DNA of 64,000 nt from CAVZOY01 sp963777095 (lineage in GTDB: Bacteria; Actinomycetota; Actinomycetes; Mycobacteriales; Geodermatophilaceae). The first letter of the stretch is position 1. The number at the start of each line of letters is the position of its first letter. The DNA lies in the NCBI GenBank assembly GCA_963777095.1, contig CAVZOY010000001.1:496001-560000 (forward strand), given 5' to 3'. Below the pieces are notes generated by a model. That model did not search any database and was not told the DNA's origin. It was given only the letters and a program-made list of their open reading frames with translations. Both the position numbers and the translations under genes were made by a program. Below, in pieces: positions 35,036 to 42,777 of the stretch.

Positions 35036-35419
35036 TCACCGGGCCGCCTCCTGCAGGGCAACGGCGGCGAGGGCGCGTAGGTCGCGCCTGCTCAGCCAGC
35101 TCTGCTGCGTCTTGCCCGCGGTCACGGCGTTGCCCAGGGCGGCGGCCACACGACCTACCAACGCGGCGTCCGGGTCGCCGGGGGCGGCCGTCGCCGCGTC
35201 GCAGGTGATGATCAGGGCGGTGGTCATCCGGGCGTCCACGTCGAGGTCCCGGGGTCGCTGCCCGCAGCAGGAGGTGCGGCCGGTGGCCTCGTCCCACCCG
35301 TGCGTGACGTGCGGCTCGATGGGCGGAGGTGCGGGGGGCCGAGCGCCCGGCGAGTAGACGCACGGCCACGCGTAGGTGTGGGAGCCGAGCCGGCACGACC
35401 CGGTCTGCGCGCAGGTCAT
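35036..35419 (-). CDS. Cysteine-containing hypothetical protein
   Basis: A 127-residue protein starting MTCAQTGSCRLGSHTYAWPC, with PHVTHGWDEATGRTSCCGQR, DVDARMTTALIITCDAATA and LVGRVAAALGNAVTAGKTQQ. GAGGAGGT lies 6 nt before the ATG (35419), an excellent start. Five cysteines in the N-terminal half could bind metal. The second half is helical. No family recognised; its location between zinc-ribbon modules suggests an accessory gene. Confidence 0.65.
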   Translation of the reverse strand: MTCAQTGSCRLGSHTYAWPCVYSPGARPPAPPPIEPHVTHGWDEATGRTSCCGQRPRDLDVDARMTTALIITCDAATAAPGDPDAALVGRVAAALGNAVTAGKTQQSWLSRRDLRALAAVALQEAAR

Positions 35420-35850
35420 GGGGTGACCTCCTCTGGAGAGACGGCGACCGGAACTGCGGTCGCCGCGCGGATGACCGTTGTGATTGCGGTCATGGCGGAT
35501 ATCGCCGTTCCGACGGCGAAGACGGTGGTGGTGTGGCTGGCGGTGCACTGGAGGGCGTCTGTGACGCATGAGGCGACGTGAAGCGAGCTGAGATCGCAGA
35601 AGCCTGATCAGCGGACCGGGCCGCTCGGCCCCACAGCCATTCCGGCACCGGCACGGCGTGTGAGCCTGTACAGGTCCGCCAGTGGCGCGGCGCTCCGCCG
35701 TTCCGCTCGGCCGACGCCACACCGGCCAGACCTGCGGGCAGTCGCCACGCGGCCGTTCCTGGCACGTCGGCCGCCGAGGCTGATCGGTGGGAAGCGTGTG
35801 ACGGATGTGCGAGTAGACGCGGGTGTTGCTGAGGCGCACCCCTGAGTCGC
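35420..35850. other. Intergenic, no gene seen
   Basis: No supported gene. Open frames on both strands are proline/arginine-rich with no domain. The right end contains GGGCGATGACCCGGACACA (35856-35874), shared with the leaders of the other zinc-ribbon genes. Confidence 0.4.
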
Positions 35851-35855
35851 CGTCG

Positions 35856-35874
35856 GGCGATGACCCGGACACAC
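35856..35874 (+). promoter_or_regulatory. Leader motif shared by the three zinc-ribbon genes
   Basis: GGGCGATGACCCGGACACA. Near-identical motifs lie 40-60 nt before zinc-ribbon gene A (GGGCGATGACACAGACACA, 32095-32113) and gene C (on the minus strand GGGCGATGACCCGACTG, near 37485-37502). Conservation of the leader implies shared control or a common duplicated origin. Confidence 0.45.
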
Positions 35875-35915
35875 CCTGCTCGGGTCAGAGGTCCTCGATG
35901 AGAGGGGTCCGTCGG

Positions 35916-36122
35916 TTGTCCTGTCTGTACTGCGTGACCGCACACCGGTGGGGTCGGCTCTGGTTCTGCAGCCGCTGCGGCAAGCAGGTCGCGCTCCGCC
36001 CCTTGCCTGAACCAGGGAGGGCGTCTGCACCGGAGGCAGGCCCGCTGGAGGCGGACGTGTCACACGCCGTCGTGCTGGACCTCGACGCGGCCCGGCGGGT
36101 GAAACAGAGGCGTCCGCGCTGA
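35916..36122 (+). CDS. Small zinc-ribbon protein, copy B
   Basis: Reads LSCLYCVTAHRWGRLWFCSR then CGK, with a C-terminal AVVLDLDAARRVKQRRPR: the same two CxxC knuckles and the same tail as copy A, with a shorter linker (68 residues from this start). The start is probably TTG 35916, which aligns with the ATG of copy A and has AGAGGGG upstream; ATG 35898 in the same frame is the alternative. It faces the convergent conserved unknown gene copy B 61 nt away, as copy A faces its own partner. Confidence 0.7.
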   Translation: MSCLYCVTAHRWGRLWFCSRCGKQVALRPLPEPGRASAPEAGPLEADVSHAVVLDLDAARRVKQRRPR

Positions 36123-36183
36123 GGCCGCCGTGCCTTCCTCGGCGGAGGTCAGCGGTGAAGTCGATGGACGCCCCGGGGGCCGC

Positions 36184-36798
36184 CTACCGGTGACGCGGCT
36201 GACGCAACTCCAGCAGGCGGGTCGGCTCGACCTCGTCCCACCCCGACGACGGCCACCCCGATGACGGAGACATCCACGTCCGAGGGTCACGTTGGGTTAC
36301 TGGGACCCGCGTTGGCGTCGTCTCGCGCTGACCCGACTCCCGCGTTCGGACGCCGTGGTCGATCGCGGCAGACGCGCGGCGCCGCCCGGAACCGCGTCGG
36401 ACGTCGTCCGCCGGAGCGGAGACCAGCCAGGGCGGGCCGGTTCCAGCGTGGGCAGACCCGGCGCAGGAGGTGTCGGGGAGGCCGAGCTCGTCCGGTCCAG
36501 CGTCCGTTGCCGACCAAGCCTGCTGCTCCGTCGGTCGGTCCGGGAGTCGCGGGAGGAAGGGGAGCGACTCCGTAGGAGGGCTTCCGCCGTGCTCGGCCAG
36601 CCGCACGTCGCGCAGGTCGGCCCAGACCGTCTTCTCCACGCCGTCTTCGACGACACGAAGCATCACGCGGCAGGAACCCCCCTCTTCCTGCCGCCAGCCG
36701 ATCATCGACCCCAAGCCCCAGTTTCCGCCGCGATGAACCTCGACGTCCTGTGGATACCGCATGAACTCCAATGCGCGACCCAGATTGGTCTCCGACAC
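36184..36798 (-). CDS. Conserved unknown protein, copy B (full length)
   Basis: A 204-residue protein starting at GTG 36798 with SETNLGRALEFMRYPQDVEV, then GGNWGLGSMIGWRQEEGGSC, KTVWADLRDVRLAEHGG and PTESLPFLPRLP. A less ordered middle follows and the C-terminus is WDEVEPTRLLELRQPRHR. The first 70 residues and the EVEPTRLL tail match copy A. Nothing identifies a function; the conserved Trp/Gly/Arg blocks suggest a small beta-rich binding domain. It is convergent with zinc-ribbon copy B, so the two products may act together or antisense to each other. Confidence 0.65.
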   Translation of the reverse strand: MSETNLGRALEFMRYPQDVEVHRGGNWGLGSMIGWRQEEGGSCRVMLRVVEDGVEKTVWADLRDVRLAEHGGSPPTESLPFLPRLPDRPTEQQAWSATDAGPDELGLPDTSCAGSAHAGTGPPWLVSAPADDVRRGSGRRRASAAIDHGVRTRESGQRETTPTRVPVTQRDPRTWMSPSSGWPSSGWDEVEPTRLLELRQPRHR

Positions 36799-37076
36799 CA
36801 AGCGCCTCCATGGCCACTCACGCGTGCGCCGTCGCCGGCGCCGGACGGGATCCGACGGTAGGTCGAGGGATCCCCGTGGCCGCGCAGCCACGCCCGGGCG
36901 CGGTCGACAAGTCGACTTCCCACCGGAGAAGGTGGCCGCCGCAGTTGAGACGTGCGACATCGCACCATGCCCTCGCGGACCGTGCGGTGGCCTGCGGCTG
37001 CCGGCGGCACGGCTCGCCTCCGGGCTGCGGATTCAGCCAACCGGACGCGTGATGTGCCTTGCCCGGGTCAGGCCGA
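36799..37076. other. Intergenic, no gene seen
   Basis: Upstream of conserved unknown gene copy B and downstream of the small gene at 37077. No open frame with convincing bias. Confidence 0.35.
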
Positions 37077-37271
37077 TCATGGAGCCTGGATCAGCACGGC
37101 GAGGTACCGCTGGAATGACCGGTCTCCGCCTGTCGCTGAGCGCTCCAGGGCCGTGTCGTACAGGCGCTGGAGCGTCGTCAGATGCGGTGCGGGGAGATCG
37201 TCCCCGTCGCGGTACGCGTAGACCTCCCCGCCAGCTCGGGATGTCGCACCGTGGGGTTGGACCCGGGTCAT
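37077..37271 (-). CDS. Small hypothetical protein coupled to zinc-ribbon copy C
   Basis: A 64-residue protein: MTRVQPHGATSRAGGEVYAY, DGDDLPAPHLTTLQRLYDTA, GDRSFQRYLAVLIQAP. Its ATG overlaps the TGA of zinc-ribbon copy C (ATGA), so the two are translated together. Helical C-terminus; no family recognised. Confidence 0.5.
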   Translation of the reverse strand: MTRVQPHGATSRAGGEVYAYRDGDDLPAPHLTTLQRLYDTALERSATGGDRSFQRYLAVLIQAP

Positions 37272-37432
37272 CGTTCTATCCGATCGCGCGTCCGGGCCGG
37301 TCGACCGACGGCAGGTGCTCGGAGTCCCGACGGATCCCCCTGCCCGACCACGGTCGCCGCCACTAGTTCCTTGCCGCAGCGGTAGCAGAATCGGCCACGC
37401 CGGTGCGGGCTGTCGCAGTACGAGCAGGACAT
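37268..37432 (-). CDS. Small zinc-ribbon protein, copy C
   Basis: A 54-residue protein with MSCSYCDSPHRRGRFCYRCG, the same spaced CxxC pair as copies A and B, followed by KELVAATVVGQGDPSG. It lacks the AVVLDLD tail of A and B. ATG 37432 follows AAGGGA. It is orientated on the minus strand and coupled to a different partner than A and B, showing that the zinc ribbon is the mobile or duplicated unit. Confidence 0.65.
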   Translation of the reverse strand: MSCSYCDSPHRRGRFCYRCGKELVAATVVGQGDPSGLRAPAVGRPARTRDRIER

Positions 37433-37768
37433 CCTGATCCCTTCGTTGACCCCGTCGACGGGCCGACGGCGAAACGGTCGCCTCAGTCGGGTCATCGCCC
37501 CGTACCCGTCGTCGGGTTGCGCGACAGTCACTCGCGCTCCTCGTGACCCACCAATCACAGGTCCGACGCTCCGTGGTCGACGCATCAGCCGCCTCAGTTG
37601 ACCCACATGTCGTCCGGTCGTCGACAGGCAGCGGAACGTGATGAACCATGTGCGCTCCGTAAATGGCCCGGTCGTCCCGCCTCGACGTTCCGGCGCGTGG
37701 ATGCGATCGGACCGTGCGTCCTCACGGTCCGTTGACCTGCGAAGCGCACCCCGACAGGAGGTTCCAGG
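37433..37768. other. Intergenic between divergent zinc-ribbon copy C and the sigma factor
   Basis: Contains the shared leader motif (about 37485-37502, minus) and the second copy of the shared upstream element (37617-37662, minus). TTGACC at about 37733 could be a -35 box for the sigma factor gene, but no matching -10 was recognised. No gene seen. Confidence 0.45.
37617..37662 (-). promoter_or_regulatory. Shared upstream element (second of two)
   Basis: Carries CGTCGACA, AGCG, GTGATG and TGCGCTCCGTA in the same order and spacing as 33309-33352. It lies upstream of zinc-ribbon gene C on the minus strand. Confidence 0.4.
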
Positions 37769-38335
37769 TTGCCGATCGGAACGACCTTTCCTGAGGTACT
37801 CGCAGCGGCGCAGGCGGGCGCTGGGTGGGCATTCGAGGTGCTCTACCGTGATCTCGCTCCGACGCTGACCGGGTATCTCCGGCTACAGGGAGCGGCCGAA
37901 CCGGACGACCTGGCCAGCGAGACCTTCATCGGTGTCTTTCGCGGGCTCAGCGCCTTCCGCGGCGACGAGGCCGGCTTGCGCGCATGGGTCTTCACCATCG
38001 GGCGGCGGCGTCTGGTCGATGACTGGCGGCACCGAGGCCGGCGGCCCCTCCTGGCCGACGACGGCGCCGACGAGCCGCGTGATTGCAGGGGCGGCGACGT
38101 CGAGGACGACGCGTTGGCCCTGATGAGTTCGCGAACGGTCCACGAGGTCTGTGCGCGCCTGCCCGATGATCAGCGGGACGTGCTGCTGCTTCGCATCCTC
38201 GCGGAGCTGACGGTGGAGCAGGTCGCCGCCGTACTGGGCAAGACCGTTCCGGCGGTGAAGGCACTGCAGCGCCGAGGGTTGACGACTCTGCGCCGTGAAA
38301 TCTGTGACCTGAGTGACCTGGCTGCGCCCTTGTGA
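37769..38335 (+). CDS. ECF-type RNA polymerase sigma factor
   Basis: A 188-residue extracytoplasmic-function sigma factor. Region 2: AFEVLYRDLAPTLTGYLRLQ, DLASETFIGVFRGLSAFRGD, GLRAWVFTIGRRRLVDDWR. Region 4: LPDDQRDVLLLRILAELTVE then VAAVLGKTVPAVKALQRRGL (helix-turn-helix for the -35 box). The start is probably TTG 37769, 7 nt after AGGAGG. It overlaps the next gene (putative anti-sigma) by 4 nt (GTGA). Its regulon is unknown. Confidence 0.9.
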   Translation: MPIGTTFPEVLAAAQAGAGWAFEVLYRDLAPTLTGYLRLQGAAEPDDLASETFIGVFRGLSAFRGDEAGLRAWVFTIGRRRLVDDWRHRGRRPLLADDGADEPRDCRGGDVEDDALALMSSRTVHEVCARLPDDQRDVLLLRILAELTVEQVAAVLGKTVPAVKALQRRGLTTLRREICDLSDLAAPL

Positions 38336-39165
38336 GTCCAGCCAGCGATGTGGCAGATGCTATGACCAACGACTGCCTCGACGACGCGCTCGACCGCTTC
38401 CTCGCGGGACGACCTGTCCCCGCCGAGGCGGCGTTCCTCGAAACGTTCGCGAACGCGGTGCATGCAGTCGCGAGCCACACCGGGCGGCCGAACCGATGGC
38501 TCGAGGAGCTGCTGGCCGCCGGTCTGGCTGCCGGACCGGACAACGCGGTCATGCGGGTGATACCGGTTTCCGACAGCGACCAGCCCTCCCGGCAACGCAG
38601 ACGTAGGCGCACGGTGCTCGGAAGCCTCGCCGCTGCCGCGCCCGCATTTGTCTCCGCCCGTACCGTCGCTCAGGCGGCGACCGGCCTCAGCATCGTCATC
38701 GTCATCGCCAGCGCGACCGGGGCCGGAGCCGCCGGCGTGCTCCCGCACCCGATCCAGGGCCAGATGTCCGCAGTGCTCGAGGCGGTGATGCCGTTCGACC
38801 TGCCCGACGACGCGCACGACGGGCCGGCCACGGACGGGGAGCGCGCCACGCCGCACGGCGACACCGGACGAGGAGCGCACGACGGCGGGTCCCCTGCCGG
38901 AACACCCGCACGGGCGGCGTTCGGGAGGCAGGTGAGTGAGGGGGCGCAGAGAGGCGCCGCGGACGGGCATGTCGTCAGCGGCCGGGCCCACGACCGCAAC
39001 CAAAGCGACGCCTCGGCGGGCGCCTCACCTGGGCAGCCGGCGACCGAGCGTCCGACACCGGCTTCCTCCGGTGCGAATCAGCCAGGGACCCCCGAGGCCG
39101 CGAAGTCCAAGGCCGATCCTGCCGCGCCGGCCTCGCCGACGGACGCGGGTCGCGGACGTCCGTGA
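38332..39165 (+). CDS. Putative membrane-anchored anti-sigma factor
   Basis: A 277-residue protein. The cytoplasmic N-terminus (CLDDALDRFLAGRPVPAEAA, FLETFANAVHAVASH) and basic stretch (RQRRRRRTVLGSLAAAAPAF) precede one membrane helix (TGLSIVIVIASATGAGAAGV, about residues 117-136) and a long disordered Pro/Ala/Ser/Gly-rich extracytoplasmic tail. The layout (sigma gene followed directly by a single-pass protein, 4-nt overlap) is that of sigma/anti-sigma pairs. There is no zinc-binding HxxxCxxC motif, so it is not a classical ZAS protein. Confidence 0.65.
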   Translation: MSPASDVADAMTNDCLDDALDRFLAGRPVPAEAAFLETFANAVHAVASHTGRPNRWLEELLAAGLAAGPDNAVMRVIPVSDSDQPSRQRRRRRTVLGSLAAAAPAFVSARTVAQAATGLSIVIVIASATGAGAAGVLPHPIQGQMSAVLEAVMPFDLPDDAHDGPATDGERATPHGDTGRGAHDGGSPAGTPARAAFGRQVSEGAQRGAADGHVVSGRAHDRNQSDASAGASPGQPATERPTPASSGANQPGTPEAAKSKADPAAPASPTDAGRGRP

Positions 39166-39328
39166 CCCTCATCGGGGTGTCGTCCGGAGTCGTACGGGGC
39201 CGGCAGGACGTGGCGGTCGCCGACCGCCTGAAGGAGGGATCGACGTGAGCCGGTCCTCGCGGCTGGTGATCGCAGGCCCGCACCGGTGACCGCGCGGACC
39301 CCGACAGCCAGCACGGCACCGACCACTG

Positions 39329-39349
39329 CCCCGGCTTCCACGGCCGGGG
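39329..39349. terminator. Hairpin between convergent genes
   Basis: CCCCGGC (39329-39335) pairs with GCCGGGG (39343-39349) around 7 nt, followed by GCCTTACGGTTTT. It lies between the sigma/anti-sigma operon and the convergent LuxR/TPR gene and could terminate both. Confidence 0.5.
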
Positions 39350-39387
39350 GCCTTACGGTTTTCTGGGGTGGGTGCGAGGCGGTAGGG

Positions 39388-41172
39388 CTACCCCTCAGCC
39401 GTCGGCGACCGAGCGCCCGCCCTCGCTCCGACGAACCACTCGCTCACGGGGCCATCGGCGGCGCCTGGGACTTGGGGTCCGCGCGTCGAGGGCCGGCCCG
39501 CGGTTGTCCTCTCGACCGGACGGCGGGCCCGTCGCGAGGCCTCGGAGTGCACCGCGTACGCCGCGGCCTCGGCCCGGTTGCGCACACCGAGTTTCGTCAG
39601 AATGCGGCTGACGTGGTGACCGGCGGTCTTCCCACTGATGACCAGCGTGCGGGCGATCTCCGCGTTCGACATCCCCAGGGCGACCAGCCCGAGCACCTCG
39701 TCCTCGCGCGCCGTCAGCTCTCCGGCGGTTCGCGCGCGGCCGCCCTGAGATTCACCCAGCTCGCGCAGCACCGCGGCGGCGGCGTCCATCGCCCGCGACG
39801 CCCCCAGCTCCCGGAAGGCGGACAGCGCGGCGCGCGCCTGGTCGCGGGCCGTGTCCGGCTCCGCGGAAGCGACCGCCCGCGCGAGGGCGAGGCGAGCTGT
39901 GCCGGCCTCCAGGGGCATGAGCAACGCGCCGAAGGCGGCGAGCGCACGCCGAGCAGCCTCGGCGGCGTCCTCGACCATTGCGTCGGAGAGAGCGACGTGG
40001 GCCGCGGCCAGGTCGGCCCGGGCGGCCAGCAACCGGATGTGCGAGGAGCCGGCGAGCGCCGCGAGATCCTCGGCGGCGCAGCGCGCCCCGGCCACGTCAC
40101 CCAGCGCGAGGCGCGCGTCGACCAACGGGGCCAAGAGCAGGGATGCCGCCACCGGGCTGTCCTCCGTACCGCGAAGGCCACGCTCGAGCAACGCCACGGC
40201 CTGTCGAGGCCGGCCGTCGGCGATCCGCAGCAACGCGAGCGCTCGCAGCGCGGAGGGATGCTCCTCACGCCCGGCGAGGAGGTCCTCGGCCTCCGGCAAC
40301 CGTCCCTGTTGGAGACGCAGCTCGGCGAGCGAGGCGACCGCCGGAGCGCTCATCTGCGGGATGTATCTCGCATGGGTCTCCAGCGCGATCTGCAGAGCGT
40401 TCTCGGCTTCGGCCCAGCGTCCGTTGGCCACCAACACGTCGGCGTGCACCGTCCGGCAGGCACCGAACAGCGGCGCGGTCGCATGGCGACGGGCGAAGGA
40501 GTCGACGAGCTCGCACCACTCGGTGGCGCGCGCCCAGTCCCCCACGCTGCTGCAGGCCATGATCAGGTTGCAGTAGGCCTCGGCCAGCGTGTGCACGTTC
40601 CGCACCCGGCCGGCCGTTGCGGCCGCCATGGCCTCCTCGAGCAGTCGCAGGCCCTCGTCCCACCGCCCGGCGTCCACCGTGGCCCGCCCCAGCACGCTGA
40701 CGGCGAGCACCTCCAGGTCGCTCTGCCCCATGGCCCGTCCCACCGCGAGAGCCCGGGTGGCGTGCGTGATCTGTTCCTGCACGGACGACGACTGGCGGGC
40801 ACGCTCGACCGCCAGCCAGCCGTGCCCGGCGCACGCCGGCACGCCTTCCAGCGCCCGCTCCGAGCGGGCCAGCCAGCCACGCGCCGCGGAGGGACGTCCG
40901 CCGATCATGTGCTGGTGGGACACCCAGACCGCCGCGCGCACCGCGTCGTCGCAGCGGCCGAGGCGCACGTAGTCGTCGAAGGCGCGCTCACGAAGCGCGA
41001 TGGCCTCCGTCACCTCGCCGAGGAACCACAGCGCCAGGGCCAGGCCATCCCGGGCCTCGGCCGAGTCCTCACTCTCGAGGACAGCCGTGAACGCCGTGCG
41101 GGCGGCGTCCCAGTCCGCCCGCTCGAGCGCGGCTCGGCCCGCGTGGAGCCCCTCGGCCCCGAGCCTCGGCAT
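39388..41172 (-). CDS. LuxR family regulator with TPR-like sensor domain
   Basis: A 594-residue regulator. The first 460 residues are repeated helical hairpins (TPR-like: LERADWDAARTAFTAVLESE, LARSERALEGVPACAGHGWL, GRWDEGLRLLEEAMAAATAG, GRWAEAENALQIALETHARY). The C-terminal helix-turn-helix is ELTAREDEVLGLVALGMSNA then IARTLVISGKTAGHHVSRIL TKLGVRNRAEAAAYAV. There is no P-loop ATPase as in MalT-type proteins. A Arg/Pro-rich tail of about 50 residues follows. Located downstream of nothing obvious; its target is unknown. Confidence 0.88.
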   Translation of the reverse strand: MPRLGAEGLHAGRAALERADWDAARTAFTAVLESEDSAEARDGLALALWFLGEVTEAIALRERAFDDYVRLGRCDDAVRAAVWVSHQHMIGGRPSAARGWLARSERALEGVPACAGHGWLAVERARQSSSVQEQITHATRALAVGRAMGQSDLEVLAVSVLGRATVDAGRWDEGLRLLEEAMAAATAGRVRNVHTLAEAYCNLIMACSSVGDWARATEWCELVDSFARRHATAPLFGACRTVHADVLVANGRWAEAENALQIALETHARYIPQMSAPAVASLAELRLQQGRLPEAEDLLAGREEHPSALRALALLRIADGRPRQAVALLERGLRGTEDSPVAASLLLAPLVDARLALGDVAGARCAAEDLAALAGSSHIRLLAARADLAAAHVALSDAMVEDAAEAARRALAAFGALLMPLEAGTARLALARAVASAEPDTARDQARAALSAFRELGASRAMDAAAAVLRELGESQGGRARTAGELTAREDEVLGLVALGMSNAEIARTLVISGKTAGHHVSRILTKLGVRNRAEAAAYAVHSEASRRARRPVERTTAGRPSTRGPQVPGAADGPVSEWFVGARAGARSPTAEG

Positions 41173-41227
41173 GGCCCGAGGGTCCCACGCGTCCGTCAGT
41201 CCCGGGAACTTCCTGGCCTCCCCGGAC

Positions 41228-42052
41228 TCACCTCCGGGTGCCCACGGCGATCAGGTACTCCTTCTCGAACCGGGCACGGTCCGGGGTGCCGCGGTTCCAC
41301 TCGTCGCAGAAGCGGTACAGAGCGTCGTCGAACTCGGCCTCACGGCCCTCGCGGACGGCGTTCGCCCGCACGGCGATCGTCGGCCCGTAGTACGCCGTGA
41401 AGTGCCGCGCGTAGTCGTGGGGGTCGGCGAAGGCGGTGATCTCCAGGGTTTCCCGGCGCAGGGTGGTGAAGTCGACCCGGCCGCCGAACAGCGCCGTCAC
41501 GTGGTCCTCGCTCCCCCACAGCGGCGGCGGCTGCGCGCCGGGCGGTGGCGGTGGCGCGAACGGCTTCATGGTGCGGAACAGCGCGCCCAGCATCCCCTCC
41601 GGCGTCCACGACAGCAGCCCGATGCGGCCGCCGGGCCGGCACACACGGACGAGTTCGTCCGCGGCGTCCTGGTGGTGCGGCGCGAACATGACCCCGATCG
41701 CCGATATGACGACGTCGAACGAGCCGCCGTCGAACGGAAGGTGCTCCGCGTCGGCCTCGGCCCACTCCAGGTCCAGCCCTTGGGCCTCCGCGCGACGGCG
41801 CCCCTCGGCCAGCAGTTCCGGTGTCAGGTCGCTGGCGGTCACCCGTGCCCCCCGCGCTGCGGCGGGCAGCGAGGCGTTGCCGGTGCCGGCGGCGACATCG
41901 AGGACTCGCGCTCCCTCGGCGATGTCGCACGCCTCGACCAACCGCGGCCCGAGGGGCAACAGGAAGGTCTCCACCATCTGCGGGTAGTCCCCCGACGCCC
42001 ACATCGCGCGGTGTCGCGCCTTCAGTTCCGTGTCGTTCGCTACTGCAGTCAT
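41228..42052 (-). CDS. Class I SAM-dependent methyltransferase
   Basis: A 274-residue methyltransferase. Motif I is GARVLDVAAGTGNASLPAAA, followed by GARVTASDLTPELLAEGRRR, EWAEADAEHLPFDGGSFDVV (motif II/post I) and VCRPGGRIGLLSWTPEG. The UbiE/Methyltransf_11 subgroup fits best; substrate unknown. The ATG at 42052 is chosen for GAGGAGG 6 nt upstream; the longer reading is not needed. Confidence 0.9.
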   Translation of the reverse strand: MTAVANDTELKARHRAMWASGDYPQMVETFLLPLGPRLVEACDIAEGARVLDVAAGTGNASLPAAARGARVTASDLTPELLAEGRRRAEAQGLDLEWAEADAEHLPFDGGSFDVVISAIGVMFAPHHQDAADELVRVCRPGGRIGLLSWTPEGMLGALFRTMKPFAPPPPPGAQPPPLWGSEDHVTALFGGRVDFTTLRRETLEITAFADPHDYARHFTAYYGPTIAVRANAVREGREAEFDDALYRFCDEWNRGTPDRARFEKEYLIAVGTRR

Positions 42053-42269
42053 CGTCGTCCTCCTCGAAGCGATCAGATGACTGACGAGCTTTACGATCGC
42101 CGCGCGCCGGTACATCGGGCGAACTCCCTACGACGTGCCCACGGCATCGGACTCAGACCTCGAGGAGAGGTCGAGTTGAGGAACCGGCCGGCCCCTCAGA
42201 GGCGGCGACCCGGGCGGACGACGCGGAGCACACTGGCAACCACCACCGGCTCGGCCCGCGGAGGTTGCC

Positions 42270-42686
42270 TTGGTCGACGATGCTCCAGTGCTGAGCGGCA
42301 CCCACCACGTGGCCCTCACGGTCACCGACCTCGGCGCCAGCCTCGCGTGGTACCGCGAGGTGCTGGGGTTCGAGCGCGTGCCGCAGCTCGACTATGACCA
42401 CCCGGACGGCGGGGGACGTGCGGTCGTCACCGTGCAGCCCGGCTCGAACACCGTCCTCGTCCTCCACCACCACGATGCGAACGGAGGCGAGCGCTTCGCC
42501 GAGAGCCGCACCGGACTCGACCACGTGTGCTTCCGCGTACCCGACCGGGGGGCGATCGAGGCGTGGGAGCGACGATTCACGCAGCTCGGCGTGGACCACT
42601 CCCCTGTCGTCGAACAGTCCGGGGCCCTGGTCCTGGTCTTCCGCGATCCCGACAACGTCCAGCTCGAGCTGGGCACGGCGGACTGA
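42270..42686 (+). CDS. VOC family (glyoxalase/dioxygenase fold) protein
   Basis: A 138-residue metalloprotein fold: HHVALTVTDLGASLAWYREV, LGFERVPQLDYDHP, TVLVLHHHDANGG, LDHVCFRVPDRGAIEAWERR and VLVFRDPDNVQLEL, with His and Glu at the usual metal positions. The start is probably TTG 42270 with GGAGG 5 nt upstream. The specific reaction cannot be read from the sequence. Confidence 0.85.
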   Translation: MVDDAPVLSGTHHVALTVTDLGASLAWYREVLGFERVPQLDYDHPDGGGRAVVTVQPGSNTVLVLHHHDANGGERFAESRTGLDHVCFRVPDRGAIEAWERRFTQLGVDHSPVVEQSGALVLVFRDPDNVQLELGTAD

Positions 42687-42777
42687 CGCCCGGTCACCGC
42701 ACCGGAGTCCGTCGACCCTGTGGGCAGCGGAAGCGCAGGCACCACACATGTCCGGAAGGCGGGTCTACCGTCCCTGC

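Noticed and set aside
35036..35872. Long N-terminal extension of the 127-residue hypothetical protein
   Set aside because: A strong GAGGAGGT site precedes ATG 35419, and codons upstream of it lack bias.
39286..41400. 704-residue open frame on the plus strand
   Set aside because: It lies antisense to the LuxR/TPR gene, is Arg/Gly/Pro-rich without domains, and exists only because stops are rare in sequence this GC-rich.
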